The notes below the pieces were generated by a model, which saw only the letters and a list, made by a program, of their open reading frames with translations, ran no database searches and had not been told where the DNA came from. Positions 33,510 through 47,248 of a stretch of 64,000 bases of DNA are shown here, one piece after another. A program made the position numbers and the translations under genes. Within the stretch, counting starts at the first letter, position 1. Each line of letters begins with the position of its first letter. Source of the DNA: Sphagnum compactum (lineage: Eukaryota > Bryophyta > Sphagnopsida > Sphagnales); contig OZ234501.1 of NCBI GenBank assembly GCA_965153455.1, positions 11,904,001-11,968,000 on the forward strand, written 5' to 3'.

Positions 33510-34745
33510 CCGTGTCTATTGGAAACAATTAACCTACCCTTAATCGCTATACTTTCATTCATGAGGGCACATCCCTTATGGGCCCTCTTTCATTTATTAC
33601 AATTGCGGTTACATATTCATTCATCCAATCTTATTATTAAAGGTTAATTTGTTTGTTACATAGTCATACATACCTTGTATGAATGTAGGTATGGACCTTT
33701 GGTTTTTTATCAATAAAAGATCCTTATTTTTGTGTTGCTTCAATAAGCTACTTTCTACATGGTATTAGAGGAGGTTTTTGGTTAATTATTTTGAGTTCAT
33801 TATTTTTGAAATAGAAGAAAATTTAGAATTAAAAAAAAATTGTCTTTTCAACTAAGCCTTTCTTTAATTGTTACTCTCCATGTGTCACTTTTTTTAAACA
33901 AATTCTATAAACTCCTTTTATTTAGGACAATTAGCTTGGATTTTTCAAGGAAAAAAAAAGAGGTCAAGAAAATTGGGAGCTCATGTAATGCTTGACATAA
34001 TGAGAGACATTAAAGACACAATTGATTTCAAGCACACTAAGGGAATTTAAAGCGACCCTATTTCCCAAACTAAATACATATTTTGCTAGGAAATATTGAC
34101 ATTAGCATGTCAAAGATTAACCAACTAGAGGAGAATGCTATTTATGAAATGTAGTCATTCAAAAATGACAGACCTTCTTAAAAAAGAAGGACTATGTTTC
34201 CACAACTCCTGGAAACTAGATTTGACAAAAGGAGAAAAGGTTGCAAGACAAAAAAAAGACTTTCAACATTGTCAATTTGTTAATTAAGGATGTTGTAATT
34301 TTGATTATAATAAACTTTATCAACCCTTATAAGTGTTGGCAATACTTGAATGAAAAGCATATGGGAAGAAATGGGTCCAAAAAGTTGTGATCTTCAAAAA
34401 AGTTTGTTTCAACAAAGAAAAACGAGAATTTAAACATTGATAATCACCTAGAAAATATCAAGACGACATTATAAGAATAGACTTTCACATTTCAAAAGAT
34501 TTAATGATTTTACTTATATTCAATCATCTTTCCAAATAGTTCAAAATTCTACTCAAAATTCTTGTAAGTAGAGAAAATCTTCCTAGCTTTGAAATACTAG
34601 AGGCCATATCCATAAATGAAGAATTGCAAATCAAATTAGATGGAAATTATAATGAAGAAGTCATGTTCAATAAAAGGAAAAACATTCCTACAAATTTTAG
34701 GAATCATGGACAATGATTTTCAAGCAAGGAAAATAAAGGATGAGT
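33510..34745 (+). mobile_element. Decayed copia-like LTR retrotransposon, 5' part (LTR, PBS, gag)
   Basis: TGGTATTAGAGG at 33760-33771 is a near match to the plant initiator-tRNA(Met) primer-binding site TGGTATCAGAGC. It directly follows sequence ending ...TTTCTACA, as at an LTR end. The preceding roughly 250 bp has an AATAAAAG signal and a T-rich end, as in an LTR. Downstream, with stops and frameshifts, are gag-like pieces: LDLTKGEKVARQKKDFQ, then YKCWQYLNEKHMG, then SRENLPSFEILEAISINEEL. This is the order of copia gag/UBN2-type proteins. No protease, integrase or RT was recognised afterwards and no 3' LTR was found. Confidence 0.5.
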
Positions 34746-37700
34746 TTTTAAAAAACTAAAAGTAGTCAAATGATTAGGGACCATATGAAGGAGTTAAGAA
34801 GACAAAGGAGCATGCTAGCAAATTGTAGTGCATGATTTTGGGGCGGAATCTATTGTAGATGGGGGATAATGGAAAAGGATGGTAGTTAGTTTCATACCTT
34901 TACCTTCCAAGAAGGGTATCCTAGTAATCCTAACTATTGGTAGTAGATTTATCAACTACCTCCACATTTGGAAGTGATTCCCAAAAGTTTTAGCTAGTTT
35001 CTAGTAAGGTTGGTAGAAAGTCAACTAAGTAGTTCTAGAAGGTAGTAGTTGGCTAACTACTAGCCTATAGCCTAAAAGTAGGAGCTAATTTAGTGGAAAT
35101 TATTATCATCGGTTATTTTCTTAGAGGCTTTATAGGGATCTAAGGGGGAGCAATCCCCTTATTTCCTTTCTTTCTCTTTTGTTTTTTTATTTGGTTTTGA
35201 GAGCTAATTTACCCATTCTCTTTCTCTCTTTCTATTTTGTCCTTCTATTTGAAATTTTCCTTTTTCTTCTAAAATCATTTCCCTACATTTCTAGTCTTTC
35301 ACCATGAGGTAATTTTCCCTCTAGTTTCAAAATGTACACATGACAATAATCCCTTTTGTGAGATTTATGGATGGGCCAAGGTAATATAAAAAATGTCTCT
35401 GTTTTTATTTCTTGATGTATGTTGGTTCTTTATATGTTTGTTGGGTGTTTGAGTGGTAAATGTATGGTGGTACGGAGGACACCAAGGGGCAGTTGGACTA
35501 GCAAGATAGGGTGAGCAACAAAGAGTTAAGTTGTCTCAACAAGAAATGCTTGACAAGTGTTAATTTTGTTATATTGCAAAATTATTATCCCTTTCCCTTA
35601 TAATTGTACTTGTTTCCACTATTTTTTCCCCATCTTCATTGTTTAAATTACCCCTATTTTCTAATGTTATTATGTATATTACTTAAAGAGCGATAGGTAG
35701 TTGGCTATTGCTAGGGTAACAACTATAGTCTTTTTAACTAGAATTATGGTATCACTTAATATAATAATTTATGAAAATTTGGCACTACCTTCCCCAATAT
35801 GACCACTAACCAAAAGGTAATTATCAAAGGGCCTAGTTGGGATGAATTTACAAACACCACCATTGCACGAGGTACCAGTCGACAAATGGTTTTGTCCTCA
35901 GTGTAGTAAACAAACTTATGATCTCATTCCTGTATAGTTAGATGGTAAGAAATGCCCTAAGTTTTTCTTCAATAGGACACCTAGTTGGTTAAGGATGTGG
36001 GGGGATTACAACTAGGCGATTAACGATGGGGCTCTCATTTACACCTAACATGCTAATCTTCTTAACTTAAAACTAATTGTTTGCCTTTGAAAAATGTTTT
36101 GTATGACTTTTCATGTGATTATCTAACTTCATGGACCTTAGCCTTATGTTCTAGGGGGGGGGAGGGGTAGATAGAATGCACTATATTTATGAAGTTTTAT
36201 GTTGTTTAGTTTATGTGTGTTGACAACAATGGTTGTAGGCACGACACTAGAGTTTGCAACACCCCCTTCCTTTTGTTTCACATGTAAGTGTTCATGATGG
36301 CTAGTGTAATTTTGTAAAAAATGTCTGGTTGGTAACATCCGAGCTCTTATATTCTATTTGGCTAATTTGTGAGCTTTTGATATTAGCCTAAGTTACCACC
36401 TCAAAACATTATTAGGTGAACTCATAGTTTTATTTGAAAGTTAAATTGGAATGAATCCATTACTTCTTCATTATTCTAACAAACTAATTGTTATGAACTT
36501 TGCTTTTGTTTGCCTCTCAATGGCCCTTTGGGTTGCACATTCAATCATAATAAAAAAATATGCCATCATTTTTCCTATTGATTATTTTCCATGATTTCTT
36601 CTACTATTCCTATCCATGGTCTCTTGTCATAAGATTCTTAATTGTTCTTCAAATGTTGAGACATAAGATTGTGAATAATCCATTAAAGGTTTATTATCCT
36701 TGGGTTTCCTTATAAGCAAATGCAACAAGGATAGCAAACCAGTAAAAGACAATGTTTCTTAAGTTTGATTTGATTTAACTTGAGTTTCTTCCAAGGGTTA
36801 TGAAGGTTCTTACTCAAAGTTCACCATCATTCATTCCCTTCATGGGGTTGTATCTTGTGAAAACAATTTTTTTTAACATCTTCACATAATATTTCTTCTC
36901 GGATGAAGGAAGGTAATCAAAATCCTATCCATTTGGTGCAAGTTGATTGTTTATGCAATACTCATGAATATTGTGGTAACAAATTATTACCCCATCTAGG
37001 ACTACCATTAGCTTCCCCGTTAAACATGTAAACATCTTCATTTTCCATGTTGTTATTTGTTAATATATACATACCATTAGGTAGGGTCTCAAGTCATTCA
37101 TGGCCATAGGGTTTATAAACTAAATTCATGTAACCTTAAATCCATATAATTTGATATTATGTTTAGATAATATTTGATCCAATGTTTTGTCTACCTACCT
37201 AACATCATGGACATTAAATAATAAAATAAAGTTTAAAAATATCCTCGAATTTTTTTAGAAGAAGTAATTAGCAGAAGTTTTTAAAAGATGTAATTAATGA
37301 AAGCTTCTAAAAATTGATGAAAGCTTCTGGAAGAATAGTTGGCAGAAACATCTAGAAAAAAATCGATATAAACCCTTAAAAAAAGTTAGCAAAAGCTTTT
37401 TAAAAAAATTGTTGTTGGAGTTTTTTTACCAAAAAGTTGGCAAATTTTGTTTTAAAAAAAAGGTAGAAGTTTTTAGATTATATGATTAATAAAAAAATTT
37501 AGCAAAAAATCAACAATTTTTTTTAAAAACGTGGTTACTAGAAGTTTTTATAAGGTTATTTAATACAAGTTTATAGAAAGGTTAGTTGATGAATCTATTT
37601 AAAAGGTTGATGAACTTTTTAAAAGCTCCATTTGATAGTAAAGGAAAGGTTTGAAGGGCACCATTCCTTAATTTTGTTCAATGTAAGTTATCGCCTTTGT

Positions 37701-40437
37701 ATTCTTAATTCATTTCATGCCTAACTTGTGTCATGCCTTATTTACACAATAATGTCATTTAGTTTGTGTTCATTTTCAACTTTTTTGTTTGAGAAGTTGA
37801 TATAAAATCCTTCAAGTTTTATCTTTGTTTTGTCCTTGACATCTAACTAATGTGATCTTGTCTAGTTTCGTGTAATTATTTTTAACCATTGCACTATTTC
37901 TTTCCTTTTGAGTATTTTGAAAAGTTTAAAGCAAAATGCATTTAAGGGCTGTAATGCATGTATGATTTATGGAAAGGAAATGTAATGATGTTTAAACCAA
38001 GTTCTCGTGCTTGTAATATTGCCTCTACAATAACATGTATCTATGTCCATTTAAGATTAAAAGATGCAAATTTACTTCAAAAATCCCAAAAGGTACATAT
38101 GTTTTAAAAAAGATTAAGAATTCTTGGAACATGAATGTTGTCATCCAAACTTTCTTTTGTATGGCCATGTAGGTTTCTAGTTTGCATGGTCTAATGTAAT
38201 CATTTTATAGTTTTTCATCCTTTAAAATGTAAAATCCAAACAAAAATGTGTTTGTTGCATTGCTTACACAATTCAAAGTTAGCCATTCTTGAGATTAGGG
38301 GATGGTGTTGTAAAGTTGGTGTGAACTTTGTTTAGTTAAAGATAAACACTTGATTGTTTGCCTACTTGTTCCATCTTGTTTACATTCTAAATGTGTTTTG
38401 CATTGTAATTATGTCAAGTGTAGATTATTTATAAGTTTGGCAAAATGAATTACATAACTAGCTAGTCAAACCTTGTGCATTACAAACTTCAAGTCTTTTT
38501 CCAGATGAATGGTCAATTTTGGGTTTGAAAAATAAAAGAAATATTGTCAAGAGTTTCATGGTACACCATTTTGAAATTATGTTAACTAAGTTTAAATAAG
38601 TTTTACCACCTTCATCTTGAGTTGCTACAATATTATAAATAAGCCACATTTTTGCATGTTTAGAATTCAAGTAATGACAATTACATCCTCTTCCCTTACA
38701 TACTTAGTGGGCCAACTTTTTAAATTTTGCTTTTGTCATTTATATAGTTGGAAATTGAGGAACTTAAGAATATATATTTCATAATTTGTTGGTCTTCTTT
38801 ATTGAAGTTACCCTTTTTTTCATTACATCCAAGGCTTCTTCTAATGATTAATTTGTGCATTTACATGTTGCATGTGTAGCATGGTCCCTACTCACGATTG
38901 TCTTTTGCGTGATGTAGGTTGAAATAAAACATTTTCCTTATCCATAGCTGGCCAATCCAACAAACTTTTACTTCTCCTACAAGACACATTGAACATCACG
39001 TGAGCCTTGTCCTCCTAGCCCTAACACCTCCAATAAATCAAAGATATATGGTCAAACCCCATAAGAGGTATGCCCCTTAAATTTTTACCTATAATCATAC
39101 TAAGAAAATAAGAAGTGGATTAAGCCAATAAATAAATTCATTGCATGTGAATAAAAAACTTTAGTACAAATAATGAAATAAAAAAAAATTATAAAGTCTT
39201 TTCGCTCTAAATTTTCATTTCTTATCAAGTTGTGTTCATCGTGGGTATGAATCTCAAGCTTACACTGGAGCATGTTGAAATCTACAATAGCCTACTTTCT
39301 TTGCATTCTTTTCTTATTTGTGATACTATATATTATTATATCCAATGTTGGTTTAAAAACTTGTTGAACTTTTTTATTAAGATTTTGTTTATGTATGAAA
39401 ATTTGCATTCATCATATTATTTTTCTATTTTCACATTTGTGTTGATCTTAGCAATATTGCATTGGGAACTAAAATCTTGAAAAAATATTGGAGTTCATTA
39501 GGACACTTGCTAATAAGTTGGACATGTTTTGATTAGTTGAGAAGAATGAATGCTTAGTTGAACAATTGGATTGAACTTGAAATTTGGGAATTGGTATTCT
39601 AATGCTCTTGTTTCGGCAAGAAATGCAAAGTATTAAGTGTAGGGATCCTTTTGGTAATCCTTAAAGGTTGTTCATAAATTTGAAGCCATAGTATCCCAAG
39701 CCAACAATGTATAGTTTGATTCTTAGGTTGAATTGTTAGAAGGTGCATAAATCAAACAATTAGCCAAACACTTAAAAGATGTGTTGGAGGGTTTAGGGTT
39801 TAGTATGATTGGGTTTAGGGTTTAGGGTTTAAACCCTTGAATTGGGTTTAAAAGATTTGTATTTATGTGTGTATTGGAAATGTGACAACTCTAAACCCAT
39901 CACCAAATATTGCCCTCATCACAACATAATGAGTCGTCAAATTTGTGGATTTGCCCTAAATCACACTCTTTAACCAAACCCTTGAAGCCCAATACATTGG
40001 GATTTTTCCAAATTTGAATGCATTGGAACACAACAAAAAATTCTAAACTTATCACCAAAACACTTTTTTTTAATTGTACATTAAAAAAAATAAAATTAGA
40101 TGCCACACACATAATTGAAAACATAAAAAAATATCACTACTTGGAAGCTTAAAAAGCATAATAATTTATTAAAATTATATTAAAAAAAAACCAAACAAAG
40201 TTTTTAAAACCGTGTGTTCAACCATAGGGTGTGTTGTGAAGGATGGAAAGTTCTTTGTTGTTTGTTCATAGGCCTCTTTGTGACCAACAAAGACATTGAT
40301 CATGGGTCAATGTTTGGTGATGGGTTTACTTAACCTAAGGTAGGTGCCCATTGTGCAACAACAAAAAAAAAAAGATAATTTCTTATCAAGTCAAGCCTCA
40401 AAGAGGAGCAATGTGTTTTTTAAGAATTTTTGTTTGT
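34746..40437. other. AT-rich intergenic DNA
   Basis: No gene recognised. 34.85-35.6 kb has repeated GGTAGTAG/CTACTACC words and a TATAGGG...AAGGGGGAGCAATCCCC stretch that could be part of another LTR, but no partner LTR was found. 39.79-39.83 kb has an interstitial TTTAGGG array. G-runs lie near 36.15 kb. Confidence 0.35.
39790..39832 (+). repeat. Short interstitial telomere-type (TTTAGGG) repeats
   Basis: Several GGTTTAGGGTTTAG copies with interruptions, ending in the palindromic GGGTTTAAACCC. Too short and internal to be a chromosome end. Similar single copies occur near 31.4-31.5 kb, 59.79 kb and 62.12 kb. Confidence 0.7.
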
Positions 40438-40893
40438 GGCTAAAGTGGCGATCATCCATAGAAAGAGGTAAGAAAAAAGTGTTTATCACCCTAGGAAAAT
40501 ATAGCCAAAAATCTGGCTATAAAGAAAATATGAAATAATAATCATTAATCATCTTTCTGTATTTTTGGCTATTCACTGAAAACCAAATATTAAGATATGG
40601 CGATTTAGATTATGTTTCCTCACTTTTGGCGATTGAAAACTCTGCAAACACTCACTAGTGGTGGTGGCTAAAGTGGTGATCATCAATAGGAAGAGGTAAG
40701 GAAAAAGTGTTTATCACCCTAGGAAAATATAGCCGAAAATATGGCTATAAAGAAAATATGAAATAATAATCATTAATCATCTTTCTGTATTTTTGGCTAC
40801 ACACTGAGAACCAAATATTAAGATATGGCGATTTAGATTATGTTTCCTCACTTTTGGCGATTGGAAACTCTGCAAACACTCACTACTGGTGGT
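40438..40893 (+). repeat. 228-bp tandem duplication upstream of YJU2
   Basis: Unit 1 starts at 40438 (GGCTAAAGTGGCGATCATC) and unit 2 at 40666 (GGCTAAAGTGGTGATCATC). They stay nearly identical to the CTCACTA-TGGTGGTGG motif that ends each unit. Differences are scattered single bases. Each unit holds an inverted repeat: in unit 1 ATAGCCAAAAAT and ATTTTTGGCTAT are perfect 12-bp arms. The second unit ends about 185 bp before the YJU2 start codon, so the duplication sits in the probable promoter. Confidence 0.85.
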
Positions 40894-41078
40894 GGGTACT
40901 GACTGGCTCACATGGGATGTGGATGATGCTTTATTAGGGTTTTGTGCGAAAGCAGAATTTTTGCTTTCAAAGCTCTGAAGCAAACCAGAAGAAGGAGGAG
41001 AAGCAGAAGAAGAAGAAGAAGAAGGGGCATAGCAGTTCTTGTTTTGGAAGTTGGGTTTGTGAGCGGCAAGCAAGCAGG

Positions 41079-44000
41079 ATGGGAGAAAGAAAAGTGTTGA
41101 ACAAGTACTATCCGCCGGATTTTGATCCAGCCAAAATCCCGAGGCGCAAGCAGCCCAAGAATCAGCAGATCAAGGTGCGCATGATGCTTCCCATGAGTAT
41201 CCGCTGCACCACCTGCGGCAACTATATCTACAAAGGCACCAAATTCAACTCGCGGAAAGAAGATTGCGAAGGCGAGGTACGCTTTCTTTTCAATCCATTT
41301 TCCCCCCGCCCCCCACAATAAACCCTAACTTCCTTCCAGAAGGGCTCCGTTGGTAGTTTTGTGTGCATTAAGGCATGAAAACAAAGCTCAAAAGGTTAGG
41401 AAAAATGGCATGAAACCTCCTCAAATCAGGTTGCTAGATGTTACCAGAAGTGTTTTGAAACAAGGAAACATCGCAGTGCTTGTGGGGAAGGTTACTGCAA
41501 CAACATGACCTTGCTCACAGTCGTAGAAAGTGTTCTTCACTTCTGATGCGGAATCAATAGCTCTAGGGTTGAAGAAAAACAAGCAGTTTGTTTATTTGCT
41601 AGACATGGTGTCCTTGATATCTTCAGTGTCCACAAGAGATTTGGATCTATGGAAGTTGTCAGAAGTGCAAACATCCTGTTACGAACTGTGAGTTGTTCCA
41701 TCCACTTGTGCTGTAAAGAATGGAGTCACTCCATGGAGTTATGGTGCATGTGACAACCAGCTCTTCCACTTTTCAGAAAAATTCTAAAGAGGGGTTTGAG
41801 GAACATGTCTGGCTTGTGTCTAAGACTTTCTTATGATGATCTGCACCATTGTATTGCTGCTACAAAGCATTATATCTTACAAAAATCGTAACTTTGCACA
41901 GAGTTATTTTTCAGTGAAGATGAGATTCATAAAATCTGTTGTCCCTGGTGTTTAGTTAAAGCTCTGGAATTGAAGGTTCAGCAGTTCTAGAACCTCAATT
42001 ACATACTGCTTTCTGCATCACCATAGCAGTTTCTATCATGTCTATAAACATAAAATGTTTAGCTCTTTTTTCTCTAAACTGAGACTATTGAAAACTCTAT
42101 CCATTGAAGAGCTTATCTAATTTTTGTTGGCAGATAGGGCATCAGCAGCCCTAGGAATTGACCTGGTGTTTTTGTTTTGCTGGTGCAGACTTATTTGGGA
42201 ATCCAAATCTTTCGGTTTTACTTCAAGTGCAGCAGATGTTCAGCAGAACTCACGATGAAAACTGATCCACAGAATAGTGATTACATAATGGAGAGTGGAG
42301 CTTCTCGGAATTTTGAGCCTTGGCGAGCTACAGATGAGGTCTGCTTATTTTAGATCCTGCTAAACCCTAATGATGCTTTTCCAGAAATTTTGTTGGTAAA
42401 CCTTAAATTTGAAGACATGACTCCAATATGGTTGTGTTCATATTTCTGGATACTGTAATGTAATGTTACCTGTTTTAGCAGAGACAGCTGTTGTACTGCT
42501 GGATAAGTCACGATGCCAAGCATTATGACTCTTTTGAGGTTGTTGGATGATTCAGGCCATGGATGAAGCAGTTAAGCAGAAGAATACAGAGGAGATGGGT
42601 GATGCGATGAAGGCACTTGAAAATCGTACAATTGAGTCGAAGCAGGAAATGGACATTCTTGCAGCACTTGATGAAATGAAGTCGATGCGGGTAAGGATGG
42701 ACTCTGTGAGGAAATTAGTTGAGACCTGTACTGGCATTAGCAATGTCTGTGCATGAAATAGTACCTGCCTTGGGTCTTCTGGACTTTTCATTGGTCATGC
42801 TGTGTTCTATTCCTGTGCATCCGCTGTTTGAGATGTTTGTTATTGAATTCCTGGTTCTGCATGTGTGTGCATGTGTGCATGTTCTGTGTATTTTGTAAGT
42901 TCATAAGGTTATGGCTACACTCATTCTTGTTGTTTCACCTTCAAAGTGTTGTGGAGTTTTCTGTGCAATCTTGTAGATATGTTCTCTGTGTGTGTGTTCC
43001 TTCCCAAGCTTGATGTGATTGATTGTTTGCAGGCACGACATGCAATGGTGGGAGTGGAGGACATGATGCAGGCACTTCGTCGCACTGCAGAAGTCAAGGT
43101 AAGCATCATTGTTGGAGCATATGACATACTTCATGATAGACATAGGTGTGGCATCTTTTGAGTTAGAGCTGATGTAGATAACGAAATGGAGGCATTCTTG
43201 TCAAAACTGGGGCATTCATGAAAAAGGGATCATTTGGGATGCCTGGATCAGGAGAAGGAGTTGGCTGAAGCGGATGAGGCAGTTTTGCGCTCAGTTGTTT
43301 TCCAGGTGAATACATACACTGCTGCCAAGTCCCAGAGCATGCTTGTTAATTTAGGTCAACCTTGTCTGTGAAAATTCTTTTATGGATATATAGTCAATCA
43401 TGTATAATATTGGGGCTGCAAGGTTTTGAATCTCATGCATGTTTTTTCCATGGCTGGTAATTGATGTGAATCTGCTGTGCTGCTTCCTTACCTAACAGAA
43501 TTCTCAAAACTTTGTGCGGCGACTGGATGATGATGATCTAGAAGATGAATATGAGGTAGACATTGACTCAAATGAAGATTCAAAGGGAAAAGGGAGTGGC
43601 CTAAAGGTAAAACATTCTTGATCCTCTATCCCTGCTGTACTTGGCTTGTGGGTGAAGAAAGTGGAGTGGAACTTACATCACTTTTATGATTCTAATGATG
43701 TATCAATTGTGGCAGAGCACCGATGTGGGAGTGCGATCAACGGCACAAGTGGTTGACACCCTTGTCAGCCATGTTCCTGAACTCAGAGCTAAAGGTCTCT
43801 CAGAAACAGGTTTAGGCAGCCAAGGTGTTACGAAACCACGTGTTCCAGTATTTGCAGTAAAGGCAAAGAAGGTGAGATATTTATCCTTTTACCAAGTTTG
43901 GCTTGTGGATGTCTGACTGTCCTCTGTAGCTTCTTGTCAAACATCCATTCATTCCAGTATATGCTTTGTGATTTCCTTTGAATTGAAATCTGAAGACAAA

Positions 44001-44989
44001 TAATGCTTGCAGAGAAGTTTCCTTGCTCTGAAGCTGCCTTATATATCATTTTCTTTGGTCTTCTTCCGTAGTGTTCTTGTTCTCTCTCAGTTCCTGTCTT
44101 ATCTAGCTTGTTTTGTTCTGGCTAGGCTTCGGTCTCAGTAGGATATTAGCTCATCTCAGTTGTGCATTTGTGGTATTTCTCTGTATGTGATATGATGAAG
44201 CTGATGGTTATGAGTTCTGACCCCACTCATTCTTCTCATGTTAGTTTTGTTTTGCTGGAACTGACACCACAGTTACCTTTCAAGTTTTACTGTAGAGTTT
44301 CCTCTCCACTTTTATAGACATGTCTCTCTATAGGAATGAGGGAGAAGTTAGATGGTTTGCATCAATTGCTTGTGTTTATGCTTGTTGATAGGTTAGTGCC
44401 CTATGCTTTCTCTCCCTGAATTGCCTCTTTGATGGCAGGTCCAGTCTTCAGAGAAAGTTGTACAGCTGACACAGGTGGAGATGGCTCAAGCAAAGGTAGG
44501 TACATTAGAACACTTGTGGTGTTGTTTCGTTTTAGGAGAATTGACAGTTCCTGACTTGTTGCACATGTTTTTCCTTTTTGGTGTCTTTTGACCCTGAACA
44601 TGGCCTGCCTTGTTCTCAACAGAATCCCATGGGTCTTCTACTTGACTATTCCTCAGACGATGATGATGAAGAAAGCCCTGGAGAGTCCACAAGAAGTAGC
44701 AATATATCAAAGGTGCAATATACTGGACCTACCTTAGTTGCCTGGATTAATTGCTTTCATAGTTGTTTCTTGTGGATTGTATGAGTTCCTCACACTCTAG
44801 TTCATTTATCTAGGATCACTTATTTGATGATTTCTATGTATGAATGTGGTGGACCAGAGAAGAAAAATAGAGGGACCAACTGGAGCTGCTGCTGCTGCTG
44901 CTGCTGCTAGCAGGGAAGTAATGCCTCAGGCTACTAACAGCATCGAGGATAATGTTTGTGGACCTGAAGGAAACAATGAGTCAAGCTAA
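41079..44989 (+). CDS. YJU2: Splicing factor YJU2 (CWC16 family), 10 exons
   Basis: YJU2 joins the spliceosome with the Prp19-associated complex and promotes the first transesterification step in the nucleus. Exons by splice-site inspection: 41079-41276, 42189-42338, 42556-42690, 43033-43098, 43252-43305, 43499-43606, 43716-43871, 44439-44495, 44623-44712 and 44858-44989, giving 381 residues and one open frame with GT-AG introns. The N-terminus ([20 protein letters not shown], then [20 protein letters not shown]) is almost invariant in the family. Cys43/Cys46 and Cys80/Cys83 form the zinc-binding motif, followed by [11 protein letters not shown] and EPWRATDE. Then come [13 protein letters not shown] and [13 protein letters not shown], and a divergent acidic C-terminal tail with a run of eight alanines (GCT repeat). 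Every exon length is a multiple of three, so all nine introns are phase 0. The acceptor of the last exon is the least certain. Confidence 0.92.
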
Positions 44990-47245
44990 CATGTGCTGCT
45001 ATATCTTACTGTAAGGAGAAGCTTTGTCTTTTTGGATGTATTGTTTGCTTCTTGTATGAGCAACTTTTAAGAGGTTGTTTATGATAAACTCTAGTGAATA
45101 TATTTCTCTATTCATCTGCAAGTTCCAGTGAGGCACTGCAGTAAAGGATTTCAACCTTCTGTCTATTGGTTTCCAGATGCAAATGTGGAGATTGAATCTC
45201 AATCATCAGCTCATTCACATTGGTATGTCTGAGTTGATATCCTGCATAGTGTTGAGAGTAGTTGTAGGAGGGTTAGATTAGCACCCAGCTTCGTGGAACA
45301 ACAATCTTGAAAACCCCCACATGGCATCTGCTGTGCTTTGCAGTGAACTTCTTTGTAGCAAATAGAGAGAATTTAGCCCTCAGGTCCCTGGGTGATGATG
45401 ATCCTGGAAATGTAAGGAGCGTTGCTTCAAATTGGGACTTAGTTTGCAGCTTATTGTTGCTTCTTGGTTCAGTTGTGCGGATGTTTGGAAGCAAGCCTTT
45501 CAAGAATTTGCAGATGCTCATCTTGTAGGATCTTGTGGGTTGCAGAAAAGTTCAGTGGATATAGGACAAGGCTAAATCCTGTCACTCCAGTGTGATTCCT
45601 CCCTTCCAGAAGGTGATCTCAGACTGAATTCCTCTCCGAATGCAACAAATGCATGCACTGATTACAATGCAGTCTATTTGTTCCTGGATTGCGTAATGAA
45701 GATTTATGTGGGTTTGATGCAGAATCAGTGCAAGGTCGTGTTTTTCTTCATCAGTTTTACTCGAGACTTGCTGCCTGGTTTGGATGTTAAGGTGGTGACA
45801 GAAATGGGGTCTGTGTCAGAATTGGCACTCTGTTTTCAGACCTGTTTTGGTGACTATTGTGCTCCATTTTTGTTGGTTTAGCAGATGTGTGTGTAGCTTC
45901 TCAGTACACCTTGACTGGTCACATCCGTGTGCTGTGTTGCAGTGTGGGGATCATTTATGTTGCTGAATTGGTTCACTGAAAAACCACTCCAATCTGCTGG
46001 TGACTTGCCCAAACACCTAGTTCACCTTCAATTGACAGAAAATGACGAGGTTATGATTTTCCTGGTGCTGAATCTACTCTACTAGGTAATGTGCCAGGGT
46101 CTTGAAATGGAAGGTGAAATCAGTTTCTGGTCATGAATTGTGGATTGTGAATTTCTAAGGTGTGATGAGTGAGCTTTTCTCCCTCCCCTAATCATTTTGA
46201 TTGGAGGATGGGACAAGGAAGCATCATCTTCAATATGTGCATTTATTGCTTGATCGATGGATGCAAGTCGCAGGTTTTGAATCTACAATGGAATTGGTAG
46301 ATGGAAGACATGAGTGCGTTTTGCATGGTGAGGAATAGTGAAGTTGATCTAGCATTTTCCAAGTATCACTAAGGTCTTTTTCATTGATAACTGGTGCATC
46401 ACTTGCACAATTCTTTGGAAATAGTTTTGATGCAAGAAAAGTGGCCAGGATGTAACTATGATAAAATGAATGGTTCCAACCTCAGTTCCTTAAATCAACG
46501 TAACCGAAATCCCAACAATGCAAAACCAAGAGAGATCATGATGTGCTTGAAAAACAAAATGTGATCACAAATATTGAAAAAATGAAATAGAAATACTTAT
46601 TTAGAAATATGACTAAATTTTCCTTGCATGCTTGTAGTGACGCGAAAACTAAATTAATCAAAAGGTGGGTGTTTACAGATCAGATCTGCCATTGGAATTC
46701 TCTCTTTATTCATCTTGAATCAGTGAGTAACATTCTAAACCTCAAATTTTTAAATGGTCCTTTCCCACACAAGAATTAGAAATCAGACTTAACTTTTCTA
46801 GATTCCCTTTCTTCAAGATGTTCTTGAAATGTGTTAGTCCCCAAAGATGTTTTTGATTCCAATTCCTGAACAAATTTTTGCAAATTCCAATAGAACATTT
46901 AATGGCCCCACTATTGATTGTGAAATATGATGAAGCACATATTCACACATCCTCGACACCCCCACCGAATAGAAAAACTAAAAATTGAGCCTTGTTAAGA
47001 TCTCTAGTAGATATGACCTGCCATTGCCCTACTCCATTCAGCATTGCCTACTAGAACCTTTCATCACTTCAATTAGTACTACACCCATGATTTTATTAAA
47101 CGATTTGTTCGAAGATTCTCAAATTCTAGAGATGTACCGGAAGTCCATCAACAAACTTACCTACATGTGCACATAAAGATAATACGGCTTAGAGACACCT
47201 ACGCTACTTGTAGCAAAAATCACACAAAGAACAAAAAATTGACAC
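44990..47245. other. YJU2 3' flank and intergenic DNA
   Basis: The first several hundred bases are probably 3' UTR and downstream flank. The frames at 45307-45528 and 45678-45881 match no family I know. The DNA becomes AT-rich beyond about 46.4 kb. Confidence 0.4.
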
Positions 47246-47248
47246 TTA

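Noticed and set aside
34850-35600. Second LTR candidate
   Set aside because: Composition and a GGGGGAGCAATCCCC hairpin are suggestive, but no partner LTR, primer site or coding domain could be tied to it.
39790-39832. Chromosome end
   Set aside because: Only a few TTTAGGG units, interrupted and internal; interstitial telomere-type repeats are common in plants.
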